DNA from: F1-60-MAGs027 sp044344715
GTDB taxonomy: Bacteria > Actinomycetota > Acidimicrobiia > Acidimicrobiales > Ilumatobacteraceae
Assembly: GCA_044344715.1 (NCBI GenBank)
Contig: JBIJCI010000010.1
Coordinates: 1-40,347, forward strand
Direction of reading: 5' to 3'
DNA: 40,347 bases
The notes beneath the pieces were generated by a model. It had not been told where the DNA came from. It did no database searches and saw nothing but the letters and a program-made list of their open reading frames with translations. Below, piece after piece: positions 32,244-39,187 of this stretch; within the stretch, counting starts at the first letter, position 1; every line of letters starts with the position of its first letter. A program made the position numbers and the translations under genes.

Positions 32244-33800
32244 GTGGCCGCCGACCCGATCGCCGAGAAGATCGTCGACCTCGAAGCCCGCAAATCACAG
32301 GCGCGCCAGGCCGGATCGGCGCGGGCGGTGGAGCGCCAGCACGAGAAGGGCAAGTTGCTCGCCCGCGAACGCATCGACGCCCTCCTCGACCCGGGCAGCT
32401 TCCACGAACTCGACCTCCTCGCACGGCACCGGGCCCATGCGGCGGGGTTGGAGGAACGTCCGTACACCGACGGGGTGATCACCGGTTGGGGCACGGTCGA
32501 CGGTCGCCAGGTGTTCGTCTTCAGTCAGGACTTCACGGTGTTCGGCGGTGCCCTCGGCGAGGTGTTCGCCGAGAAGATCCACAAACTGATGGATCTGGCA
32601 CTGAAGACCGGTGCACCGGTGATCGGCCTCAACGACGGTGCGGGCGCCCGTATCCAGGAGGGCGTCGTGTCGCTCGCCAGCTACGGCGGCATCTTCTGGC
32701 GCAACGTGCAGTCGTCGGGGGTGGTGCCGCAGATCTCGGTGGTCCTCGGGCCGTGCGCCGGTGGCGCGGTGTACTCGCCGGCAATGACCGACTTCATCTT
32801 CATGGTGCGCGAGACCAGCCACATGTTCATCACCGGACCGGACGTCGTGAAGACGGTGACGGGCGAGGACGTGACGCTCGAGGAACTCGGCGGGGCCGCC
32901 AGCCATGCATCCAAGAGCGGTGTCGCAACCTTCGTGTCGGCCGACGAGCGGTCGTGCCTGGCCGACGTGCGGTACCTCCTCGGCTTCCTGCCGCAGAACA
33001 ACCTCTCGGCACCGCCGCGTAACGAGCCGTCGGACGATCCGACGCGACGGTGCGAGTCGCTGCGTACGATCCTGCCGGCGTCGCCGAACATGCCCTACGA
33101 CATGAAGAAGGTGATCGCCGAGGTCGTGGACGACGGCGAGTTCTTCGAGTACTTCCCCAACTGGGCCAAGAGCATCGTGTGCGGTTTCTCCCGGATCGAC
33201 GGTCACTCCGTCGGAATCGTCGGCAACCAACCGATGGTGCTGGCCGGCGTGCTCGACATCGAATCCAGCGAGAAGGCCGCCCGGTTCGTGCGTACCTGCG
33301 ATGCGTTCAACGTTCCGATCGTCACGTTCGTCGACGTACCCGGCTTCCTGCCGGGCGTCGACCAGGAGTACGGCGGCATCATCCGTCACGGTGCGAAGTT
33401 GCTGTACGCATACTGCGAGGCGACCGTGCCGCGCATCCAGGTGATCACCCGCAAGGCGTACGGCGGTGCATACGTGGTGATGAACTCGAAGTCGATCGGT
33501 GCCGACCTCGCATATGCGTGGCCGTCGGCGGAACTGGCGGTGATGGGGCCGCAGGGTGCCGTGGAGATCGTCTACCGACGCGAACTACAGCAGGCCGCCG
33601 ATCCGGCGGCACGACGTGCACAACTCGTCGCCGAGTACACCGAGAAGTACGCCAACCCGTACCTCGCCGCGGAACGCGGATTCGTCGACGACGTCATCGA
33701 TCCGGCCGACACACGGATCAAGCTGGTCGAGGGACTGCGCGTACTGCGGACCAAGCACGACGAGCCCCCGCATCGCAAGCACGGGAACATCCCGCTGTGA
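32244..33800 (+). CDS. Acyl-CoA (propionyl-CoA) carboxylase beta subunit
   Basis: 518 residues of the carboxyltransferase family. DGVITGWGTVDGRQVFVFSQDFTVFGG, GARIQEGVVSLASYGGIF, GPCAGGAVYSPAMTDF and the late VPGFLPGVDQEYGGIIRHGAKLLYAY are characteristic. It transfers carboxyl from biotin to acyl-CoA, most likely propionyl-CoA (AccD5/PccB-like), giving methylmalonyl-CoA; acetyl-CoA is possible. Start GTG 32244 fits a TAGCGT -10 six bases upstream. It overlaps the epsilon-subunit gene by GTGA. The biotinylated alpha subunit is not in the window. Confidence 0.94.
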   Translation: MAADPIAEKIVDLEARKSQARQAGSARAVERQHEKGKLLARERIDALLDPGSFHELDLLARHRAHAAGLEERPYTDGVITGWGTVDGRQVFVFSQDFTVFGGALGEVFAEKIHKLMDLALKTGAPVIGLNDGAGARIQEGVVSLASYGGIFWRNVQSSGVVPQISVVLGPCAGGAVYSPAMTDFIFMVRETSHMFITGPDVVKTVTGEDVTLEELGGAASHASKSGVATFVSADERSCLADVRYLLGFLPQNNLSAPPRNEPSDDPTRRCESLRTILPASPNMPYDMKKVIAEVVDDGEFFEYFPNWAKSIVCGFSRIDGHSVGIVGNQPMVLAGVLDIESSEKAARFVRTCDAFNVPIVTFVDVPGFLPGVDQEYGGIIRHGAKLLYAYCEATVPRIQVITRKAYGGAYVVMNSKSIGADLAYAWPSAELAVMGPQGAVEIVYRRELQQAADPAARRAQLVAEYTEKYANPYLAAERGFVDDVIDPADTRIKLVEGLRVLRTKHDEPPHRKHGNIPL

Positions 33801-33973
33801 ACGACCTCGTGCACGTGACGGGCGTGCGCCCCGAACCGACCGCCGAGCAACTCGTCGCCATCACCACGGCACTGGCGGCCCTCTGGCCGGTGCCCTCGCC
33901 GGGTCGTCGGACGACGACCGACGTTGCCTGGCGATTCAGTGGGCGGCGACCATCCGGTCGTCGGTCGATGTAG
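33797..33973 (+). CDS. Acyl-CoA carboxylase epsilon subunit
   Basis: 58 residues, a small gene easily missed. The N-terminal VRPEPTAEQLVAITTALAAL helix matches the epsilon subunit (PF13822 type; GxPTxEExAA pattern) of actinobacterial acyl-CoA carboxylases. The C-terminus WRFSGRRPSG replaces the usual W-x-x-S-G-L-x-R. It binds and stimulates the AccA-AccD complex. GTG 33797 overlaps the accD stop by 4 bp, so expression is coupled. Its 3' end overlaps the convergent membrane-protein gene by 38 bp. Confidence 0.8.
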   Translation: MNDLVHVTGVRPEPTAEQLVAITTALAALWPVPSPGRRTTTDVAWRFSGRRPSGRRSM

Positions 33974-35192
33974 TCGCGGGGGAGAACTTCAGCACACCGC
34001 TGATAAAGAGGAGTGCCTGGGCCCCGATCGTCTGGCGGCCGAACTCCGTGATCAGCGCCGAGTGGAAGAAGCCGACGAGGTAGCTGAGCGACAACCCGAT
34101 GACCACCGCGTGGATGTACGGCCTCAGGTTCGTTGCAGCCGCCCGCAGGAGCCCGAGACGGCGAGACACCATCCCGACCACGAGTCCGATGACATACGGA
34201 ATCCCCAGGAATCCGAACACGAACCGGAGGATGATCCACTCGTGGCTGCCCTCGCGGTTGATACGGAAGCCGAGCTGGGTGATGGAGACGATTCGTTCCT
34301 CGGACCCGGGCACCGTGACCCGGGCATGGATGATCATCGCGACGATGTAGACGGCCCAACCAAGGGTGACGAGCAGTGCCGGGCGAAACCAGCCGGTGAG
34401 CCGCCCCCGCCATGCCAACCATACGAGCGCGACCACGTACACGATCGCCAGGTGTTCGAACGTCATCGCCAAGAGGAACCCCATGACGACGGGGCGCCAG
34501 GCTCCCCGGTGGATGTCGTTTCGTTGCAGCCAAATCGGGAAGAACAGCAGGAGCGCCAGGGCGATGTAGTCGTACTCGAGGAGGAAGATCGTCGAGTTCA
34601 TCGAGAAGTGGTAGTCGAGCACCGGACCGAGATCCGCATCCCCCAACGCTCCGGCGAGGTTGCCGTACAGCCGCACGATGGCGCGGATGGGTGCCCCCGT
34701 CGACCACCACAGCAACACGTTGGCGGCCACCGCGACGGTCCACCACCGCCGCAGGTAGGAAAGGAGCGCGAGTGCAATCGCGACGAGAACGAGGGCCCGC
34801 AAGACGAGGTACGGCCCGAGGTTCCGCACGAACCCCGGCGCCCACTCGGGCACGTCGGTCACGGTGGAACCGGGTACGGCGTAGAGCAGGGAGATCGCAC
34901 CGTCGGTGGCGAGGCGGATGCCAGTCAGCGCGACCTTGTGGGCGGCACGGAAACAGTCGGTCAGGAGCGTGCAGAACAACTTGTCGATGTACAGCTCGAC
35001 GGGCTCCGCCTCGGAGACGCGATCGAGTCGTACCACGAGTTCGTGGTCGCGTGCCGGCCAGGCAACGACGAACGACAACAGGGTCACGATTAGTAGGAGG
35101 ACGCTGACGATCCTCCCGCGAAGGGACCGCGTCGCGGCCGACCCGGTCGGTTCACCGCGCTCGCCCGCTGGAGCGGGAGTCGGCTGGCTCAC
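33936..35192 (-). CDS. Polytopic membrane protein of unknown function
   Basis: 418 residues. After a ~28-residue cytoplasmic tail rich in Pro, Glu and Arg, a first membrane span (IVSVLLLIVTLLSFVVAW) leads to a ~90-residue outside loop with two cysteines (KLFCTLLTDCF). About nine more hydrophobic segments follow, with charged loops such as LEYDYIALALLLFFPIW. I do not recognise the family; the overall look, a long first loop followed by many spans, recalls polyprenol-dependent glycosyltransferases but no motif proves it. GTG 35192 is chosen because a TATCGT -10 lies seven bases upstream; longer starts would run into tRNA-Arg. It overlaps accE at the 3' end. Confidence 0.7.
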   Translation of the reverse strand: MSQPTPAPAGERGEPTGSAATRSLRGRIVSVLLLIVTLLSFVVAWPARDHELVVRLDRVSEAEPVELYIDKLFCTLLTDCFRAAHKVALTGIRLATDGAISLLYAVPGSTVTDVPEWAPGFVRNLGPYLVLRALVLVAIALALLSYLRRWWTVAVAANVLLWWSTGAPIRAIVRLYGNLAGALGDADLGPVLDYHFSMNSTIFLLEYDYIALALLLFFPIWLQRNDIHRGAWRPVVMGFLLAMTFEHLAIVYVVALVWLAWRGRLTGWFRPALLVTLGWAVYIVAMIIHARVTVPGSEERIVSITQLGFRINREGSHEWIILRFVFGFLGIPYVIGLVVGMVSRRLGLLRAAATNLRPYIHAVVIGLSLSYLVGFFHSALITEFGRQTIGAQALLFISGVLKFSPATTSTDDRMVAAH

Positions 35193-35199
35193 CACACCG

Positions 35200-35205
35200 A
35201 CGATA
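35200..35205 (-). promoter_or_regulatory. Putative leaderless -10 of the membrane-protein gene
   Basis: Minus-strand TATCGT, 7 bases, then GTG 35192-35190; it lies 12 bases after the tRNA-Arg CCA end. Confidence 0.55.
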
Positions 35206-35216
35206 GTTCGTCTGCT

Positions 35217-35292
35217 TGGCGCGCTCGGGAAGACTCGAACTTCCAACCTTCTGATCCGTAGTCAGATGCTCTATCCATTAAGCTACGAGCGC
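35217..35292 (-). tRNA. tRNA-Arg(ACG), 3' CCA encoded
   Basis: Acceptor GCGCTCG/CGAGCGC, D-arm GCTTAATGGATAGAGC, anticodon stem TCTGA/TCAGA with loop CTACGGA (anticodon ACG), TPsiC arm GGAAGTTCGAGTCTTCC, discriminator G, genomic CCA. A34 is the target of TadA, encoded at 18680-19126. A TAGCAT hexamer at 35310-35305 lies 12 bases before the 5' end and may be its -10. Confidence 0.97.
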
Positions 35293-35315
35293 CCGCGGCC
35301 GTTGATGCTACCGCT

Positions 35316-35930
35316 CTACGGACGGAAGGAACTCGTCCACCACGGCCGCCACGAGTTGCCGTTGCGGCGGTACAGCGTGAGTGCCGCCTCGGCGTTCACC
35401 CGCGGATCGAGCAACTGGGAAGCGTCGCTGACACCCATGTTGGCGAGCCACGACCGGTGCACCGAGTAGTAGATCTGGAACAGCCCGTAACAGCAGTTCC
35501 GGGTTCCCCCGACGACACGGTGCACGTAATTGCTCTCCCGGCGGGCGATGAAGAGCGCGGTCTCCTCGAGCTCGTCGGGCCACACCTCGCGGATGATCGC
35601 CACCGACTGCGTCCGCGTGTATCGCTCCGGCGTCGGTGTCGGCACGGGTGACTGCTCGGGTGTGGGTGACTGCTCGGGTACCGGTGACTGCTCGGGTACC
35701 GGATCGGGCTGCGGGGGAGGTGCCACCTGCTCCTTCAGGCACAGCCGGTCACCGATGAAGATCGGGGTATTGACCGTGGCTGCATTCAACGCGAGGAGGC
35801 TCTTCAGGGGCACGTCGAATCGGGCGGCGATCCGCGTCCAGGAGTCGTTCGGTTTGGCGGTGTGGAACCGCGCGCATGACGATGCCTCGGCCGGAACAGG
35901 AACGGCGATTCCTACGCCGAGGGTCGACAC
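35316..35930 (-). CDS. Secreted LysM/lytic transglycosylase-like protein
   Basis: About 204 residues from GTG 35930 (209 from CTG 35945). A hydrophobic stretch VSTLGVGIAVPVPAEA is the signal-peptide core, with a cleavage site after AEA. A LysM domain follows (FHTAKPNDSWTRIAARFDVPLKSL, IFIGDRLCL), then a Pro/Glu/Ser linker with tandem PEQSP repeats. Last comes an SLT-type domain: ARRESNY with the likely catalytic Glu, then NCCYGLFQIYYSVH. It should bind and cleave peptidoglycan. The start is uncertain: basic residues expected before the hydrophobic core are encoded up to the tRNA-Ser(GCT) 3' end, and the only in-frame ATG lies inside that tRNA. Confidence 0.78.
   Translation of the reverse strand: MSTLGVGIAVPVPAEASSCARFHTAKPNDSWTRIAARFDVPLKSLLALNAATVNTPIFIGDRLCLKEQVAPPPQPDPVPEQSPVPEQSPTPEQSPVPTPTPERYTRTQSVAIIREVWPDELEETALFIARRESNYVHRVVGGTRNCCYGLFQIYYSVHRSWLANMGVSDASQLLDPRVNAEAALTLYRRNGNSWRPWWTSSFRP
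35647..35700. repeat. Three tandem 18-bp repeats in the LysM-protein linker
   Basis: Three head-to-tail units; units 2 and 3 are identical (GGTGACTGCTCGGGTACC), and unit 1 differs at its last three bases (GTG instead of ACC). Each encodes a six-residue PEQSP-type unit (read on the minus strand), so copy-number change would alter linker length without a frameshift. Confidence 0.85.
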
Positions 35931-35958
35931 GGCGACGAACGTCAGACGTCGGGCGTGA

Positions 35959-36049
35959 TGGCGGAGAGGGAGGGATTTGAACCCTCGGTCCGGTTGACCC
36001 GGACAACGCCTTAGCAGGGCGCCCCATTCGGCCACTCTGGCACCTCTCC
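35959..36049 (-). tRNA. tRNA-Ser(GCT), 3' CCA encoded
   Basis: Acceptor GGAGAGG/CCTCTCC, anticodon loop CTGCTAA (GCT), long variable arm, GGTTCAAATCC TPsiC arm, discriminator G, genomic CCA (35961-35959). It reads AGC and AGU. No clear promoter of its own; probably co-transcribed with tRNA-Ser(TGA), 54 bases upstream. Confidence 0.96.
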
Positions 36050-36103
36050 AAATCGTGCGAATTACGCGAGAAACCGTTCCGTGAGTGTACCGACGAAGTG
36101 GTC

Positions 36104-36190
36104 TGGCGGAACGAGAGGGATTCGAACCCCCGAGCCTTGTGGGCTGCCTGTTTTCAAGACAGGTGCAATCGTCCGCTCTGCCATCGTTCC
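36104..36190 (-). tRNA. tRNA-Ser(TGA), 3' CCA encoded
   Basis: Acceptor GGAACGA/TCGTTCC, anticodon stem CCTGT/ACAGG with loop CTTGAAA (TGA), long variable arm, GGTTCGAATCC TPsiC arm, discriminator G, genomic CCA. It reads UCA and probably other UCN codons. A TAGCGT ends seven bases before the mature 5' end. Confidence 0.96.
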
Positions 36191-36197
36191 ACTCGAC

Positions 36198-36203
36198 ACG
36201 CTA
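36198..36203 (-). promoter_or_regulatory. Putative -10 of tRNA-Ser(TGA)
   Basis: Minus-strand TAGCGT, 7 bases, then the mature tRNA 5' end at 36190, so the expected 5' leader is 0-1 base. Confidence 0.5.
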
Positions 36204-36269
36204 CCCCCGACCCCAACCGCGTCGACCGCGTGCGCAACCTCGCAAACGTGACGCGGAACCGGATGTGAT

Positions 36270-37205
36270 CTAGCCGTCGACGCGCGAACGGATCGCTCGC
36301 AACCAATCGTCGGCATCCCGCCAGCGTTGGTCGGCATGGTCGCGCACCGACTGGGTGTGCCGGCCGGCCGCGGGATACGACCCGAGGAACTTCACGTCAC
36401 CCTGCTTGGTTCGCAGGTCGCGCAATGCATCCGCCATCAGCTCGTCGGAAACGTGTCCATCGGCGTAGATGATGAAGCAGTAGTCGCCGAGCCCACCGCG
36501 CTTGGTCGGCCTGCTGAGCAACTGCGAGAGGTTGATCCGTCGCGCCGCGAACTCCTGCAGGATGCTGATGAGGCTTCCCGGTTCGTCGGCGCGTTGGAAG
36601 ACGACGATTCCCGTCTTGTCGTGACCGGTCCGTGCGGGAATCCGTTCCCGCCCGACGAGCACGAAACGCGTCTGGTTGCCGGCATGGTCGGCGATGTCCT
36701 GCTTCAGCACGTCGAGGCCGTAGATGTTCGCGGCGTTGGCCGGCCCGATGGCGGCCGAGTATCCGGATGCATCCTCGGCGACGAGCCTCGCCGCTTCGGC
36801 GGTGGAGTTCGCGGCGCGAACCTCGGCATGCGGCAGTTGCCTGCGCAGGAACGCATGGCACTGGGCGGTGGCAACCGGGATCGAGAGCACGACCTTCACG
36901 TCGTCGAGTGCCAGACCCGACCGCGCGAGCAGGCAGTGCTGGATATCGAGCACCACCTCCCGTTGGATGAGCAGGTCGTGGTCGAACACCAACGCGTCCT
37001 GCGTGAAATTCACCGTTCCCTCGATCGAGTTCTCGATCGGTACGAAGCCGAGGTCCACCTCCCCGGCCGCCACGGCATCGAGCACGTCGGGCACCGTCGG
37101 CAACGCAACCCGCTCGCTCGAGGCGAGGTCGTCCTGCGACAACAGCGCCTGCTCGGTGAAGGTTCCGGCGGGCCCGAAGAATCCGACGCGACGTGCGTTG
37201 GTCAC
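36270..37205 (-). CDS. pheA: Prephenate dehydratase
   Basis: 311 residues, the length of the stand-alone actinobacterial enzyme. It converts prephenate to phenylpyruvate in phenylalanine synthesis. Visible are VGFFGPAGTFTEQAL at the start, PIENSIEGTVNFTQDAL, the catalytic NQTRFVLVG (Thr179-Arg-Phe) and a C-terminal ACT regulatory domain. In the ACT domain the Phe-binding ESRP motif reads LSRP (230-233). GTG 37205 is favoured over ATG 37244 because a TAGCCT -10 lies seven bases upstream and because the longer form would overlap the divergent gene's start. It is divergent from the DUF2510 gene. Confidence 0.94.
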   Translation of the reverse strand: MTNARRVGFFGPAGTFTEQALLSQDDLASSERVALPTVPDVLDAVAAGEVDLGFVPIENSIEGTVNFTQDALVFDHDLLIQREVVLDIQHCLLARSGLALDDVKVVLSIPVATAQCHAFLRRQLPHAEVRAANSTAEAARLVAEDASGYSAAIGPANAANIYGLDVLKQDIADHAGNQTRFVLVGRERIPARTGHDKTGIVVFQRADEPGSLISILQEFAARRINLSQLLSRPTKRGGLGDYCFIIYADGHVSDELMADALRDLRTKQGDVKFLGSYPAAGRHTQSVRDHADQRWRDADDWLRAIRSRVDG

Positions 37206-37212
37206 CGGAACA

Positions 37213-37218
37213 AGGCTA
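37213..37218 (-). promoter_or_regulatory. Putative leaderless -10 of pheA
   Basis: Minus-strand TAGCCT, 7 bases, then GTG 37205-37203. Confidence 0.6.
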
Positions 37219-37229
37219 CGAGCCAGCGG

Positions 37230-37235
37230 TAGCCT
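37230..37235 (+). promoter_or_regulatory. Putative leaderless -10 of the DUF2510-namH operon
   Basis: TAGCCT, 7 bases, then ATG 37243-37245. It is the same hexamer as the pheA -10 and only 11 bases from it. Confidence 0.6.
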
Positions 37236-37242
37236 GCGAACC

Positions 37243-37638
37243 ATGTTCGAGTACGCGGCATTCAATCCGTTCAATGCCAGCCCCGAGGGTCTCGCAGCGG
37301 AACTCACGCGCAAGTCGTCCGAGGGCTGGGAGGTCGTCTCGATCACATCGACGCCCGACGGACGCTTCTGTGCGTTCCTGCGACGTCCCATCGGTCAGCG
37401 CTCGGCGAGTCCGTCGCAGCCGGCCGCCACCGTTGCCGCGATGGCGGGTGACGCCGGCTACGCATCGGCCGCGGCGCCGGTCGGTGCCGGTACGACCGCT
37501 GGTGCGACTCCGGCGGTGCCGGCCGCCTGGTACAAGGATCCGTCGGGACGTTTCGAACTCCGCTACTGGAACGGCACTGCATGGACCGAGCACGTCGCGC
37601 GCGGTGGCCAGCAGTTCACGGATCCACCCGTCGCCTGA
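37243..37638 (+). CDS. DUF2510 domain protein
   Basis: 131 residues. The C-terminus AWYKDPSGRFELRYWNGTAW is the DUF2510 signature (W-Y-x-D-P-x-G-x-x-x-x-R-Y-W-x-G-x-x-W), a short beta motif found almost only in actinobacteria. The first 50 residues (SPEGLAAELTRKSSEGWEVVSI) resemble a DUF4177-like alpha/beta unit. An Ala/Pro/Gly-rich linker joins them. No signal peptide or membrane span is seen. It sits 7 bp before the NamH-like gene and shares its promoter. Function unknown; an envelope-linked role is suggested only by the neighbour. Confidence 0.8.
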   Translation: MFEYAAFNPFNASPEGLAAELTRKSSEGWEVVSITSTPDGRFCAFLRRPIGQRSASPSQPAATVAAMAGDAGYASAAAPVGAGTTAGATPAVPAAWYKDPSGRFELRYWNGTAWTEHVARGGQQFTDPPVA

Positions 37639-37645
37639 GTCGCCC

Positions 37646-39187
37646 ATGCGGGCGACATCGCTCGGCCATGCCGGGATCCTGATCCGTTGCCGGCAGGCAA
37701 CGATCGTCTGTGATCCATGGTTCGTACCCGCATTTCTCGGGTCGTGGTTCCCGTTCCCCCGCAACGACCGTCTTGACGCCGCCACGATGGCCGAGGTTCG
37801 CTCGCCCGACTATCTCTACGTGTCGCACCTGCACGGGGACCACTTCGACGAACCGTTCCTCCGCGAGCACATGGACAAGTCGACCACGGTGCTCCTCCCC
37901 GACTTCCCCACCGACGAACTCCGGCGTCGTCTCACCGCTCTCGGGTTCTCCAACTTCCTGTCCACCCGCGACGGTGAGGAGCTGGATCTCGGCGACGGCC
38001 TGCGCGTCGCCATCCACGTCGAGTCGTCGGTGACCGACGGACCGGGCGGCGACTCCGCGATCGTGGTGAGCGACGGCACCTCGCGACTGGTCAACCAGAA
38101 CGACTGTCGAACGCACGACCCGCGTGCACTCTCCACCCACGGACGTGTCGACCAGCACTGGTTGCAGTTCAGCGGGGCCATCTGGTATCCGATGGTGTAC
38201 GACGAGCCCGAGGACACCCGCCGCACGCAGGCTCGTGCCAAGGTCGACAGTCAGTTCGCCCGTGCGGAGATGTATGTGGCGGCCGTCGGTGCCGGTGTCG
38301 TCGTTCCGTCGGCGGGCCCGCCGTGCTTCCTCGACGACGACCTGTTCGGATTCAACGTCATCGACGGGGACGAGGTTTCCATCTTCCCTGACCAGACCAC
38401 GTTCATCGAGCGACTGACACGGGCGGGAAGGGCGGCCGCGACGAACGTGCCGGGGACGACGATCGAGACCGACGGGGTCGGCGTACGGATCACGCATCCC
38501 GACACCGACGTCGAGGAACCGTTCCGCGACAAGCGCCGGTACCTCCGCGATTACCAGCACGATTGGCGGGAGTGGCTCGGACGCGAGAAGTCGTCCTGGC
38601 CGCGCAAGTCATCGGCGTTCCAGCCGCGGCTCGCCGCATGGTGGGAGCCGCTCCTGCTCCGCGCTCCGATGCTGCGCCACGGCGTGGGCGGATCGTGCCT
38701 CTTCCGCTTCGGTGACGAGCAGGTACTCGTGGACTTCCCCGCCGGCAGCGTGCGGCCGTACCGCGGCGAGGCCCACCGGTTCCGCTTCGACATCGCACCC
38801 GAGCTCGCCGAGAAGGTGGTCGCGGAACACGCCGTCGACTGGTCGAACTCCCTCTTCCTCTCGTGCCGGTTCACCGCCTGGCGCGACGGTCCGTTCAACG
38901 AACACCTCTACAACTTCCTGAAGAGCCTCTCCGTCGAGCGCATCGACCGGGCCGAGGCCGAGGCACGGCGTCGCCTCGGGGAACCCGAGGAACCGAGCGA
39001 GGAGATCACGATCGGCGACTTCACGTTGGAGCGGTACTGTCCGCACCGCAAGGCCGACCTCACGGTCTTCGGTCGCCTCGAGGGGGACGAGATCGTGTGC
39101 ACGCTGCACGGCTGGCGGTTCCGCACGACCGACGGCGTTTGTGCGACGGCCTCCGACCGCCGGCTTCAGATCCGACGCACGAGGTAG
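37646..39187 (+). CDS. NamH-like UDP-MurNAc hydroxylase (metallo-beta-lactamase fold plus Rieske domain)
   Basis: 513 residues. The first part is a metallo-beta-lactamase fold with SHLHGDHFD (His61, His63, Asp65, His66). The C-terminal Rieske domain has Cys465-Pro-His467 and Cys485-x-x-His488, ligands for a [2Fe-2S] cluster. The order MBL-Rieske, the length and segments such as CDPWFVPAFLGSWFPFP and QFSGAIWYPMVYD resemble mycobacterial NamH, which hydroxylates UDP-N-acetylmuramate to the N-glycolyl form. CMP-Neu5Ac hydroxylase is a more distant relative with the same parts. It follows a DUF2510 gene by 7 bp and overlaps lacZ convergently by 22 bp. N-glycolylation here is inferred. Confidence 0.8.
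   Translation: MRATSLGHAGILIRCRQATIVCDPWFVPAFLGSWFPFPRNDRLDAATMAEVRSPDYLYVSHLHGDHFDEPFLREHMDKSTTVLLPDFPTDELRRRLTALGFSNFLSTRDGEELDLGDGLRVAIHVESSVTDGPGGDSAIVVSDGTSRLVNQNDCRTHDPRALSTHGRVDQHWLQFSGAIWYPMVYDEPEDTRRTQARAKVDSQFARAEMYVAAVGAGVVVPSAGPPCFLDDDLFGFNVIDGDEVSIFPDQTTFIERLTRAGRAAATNVPGTTIETDGVGVRITHPDTDVEEPFRDKRRYLRDYQHDWREWLGREKSSWPRKSSAFQPRLAAWWEPLLLRAPMLRHGVGGSCLFRFGDEQVLVDFPAGSVRPYRGEAHRFRFDIAPELAEKVVAEHAVDWSNSLFLSCRFTAWRDGPFNEHLYNFLKSLSVERIDRAEAEARRRLGEPEEPSEEITIGDFTLERYCPHRKADLTVFGRLEGDEIVCTLHGWRFRTTDGVCATASDRRLQIRRTR

Noticed and set aside
33936..35246. Longer N-terminus of the membrane protein reaching into tRNA-Arg
   Set aside because: The additional residues are encoded by tRNA sequence, and GTG 35192 has a -10 at the leaderless distance.
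36270..37391. Longer forms of PheA starting at ATG 37244 or further upstream
   Set aside because: The added residues are not family-like and would overlap the divergent DUF2510 gene; the GTG at 37205 has a correctly spaced -10.
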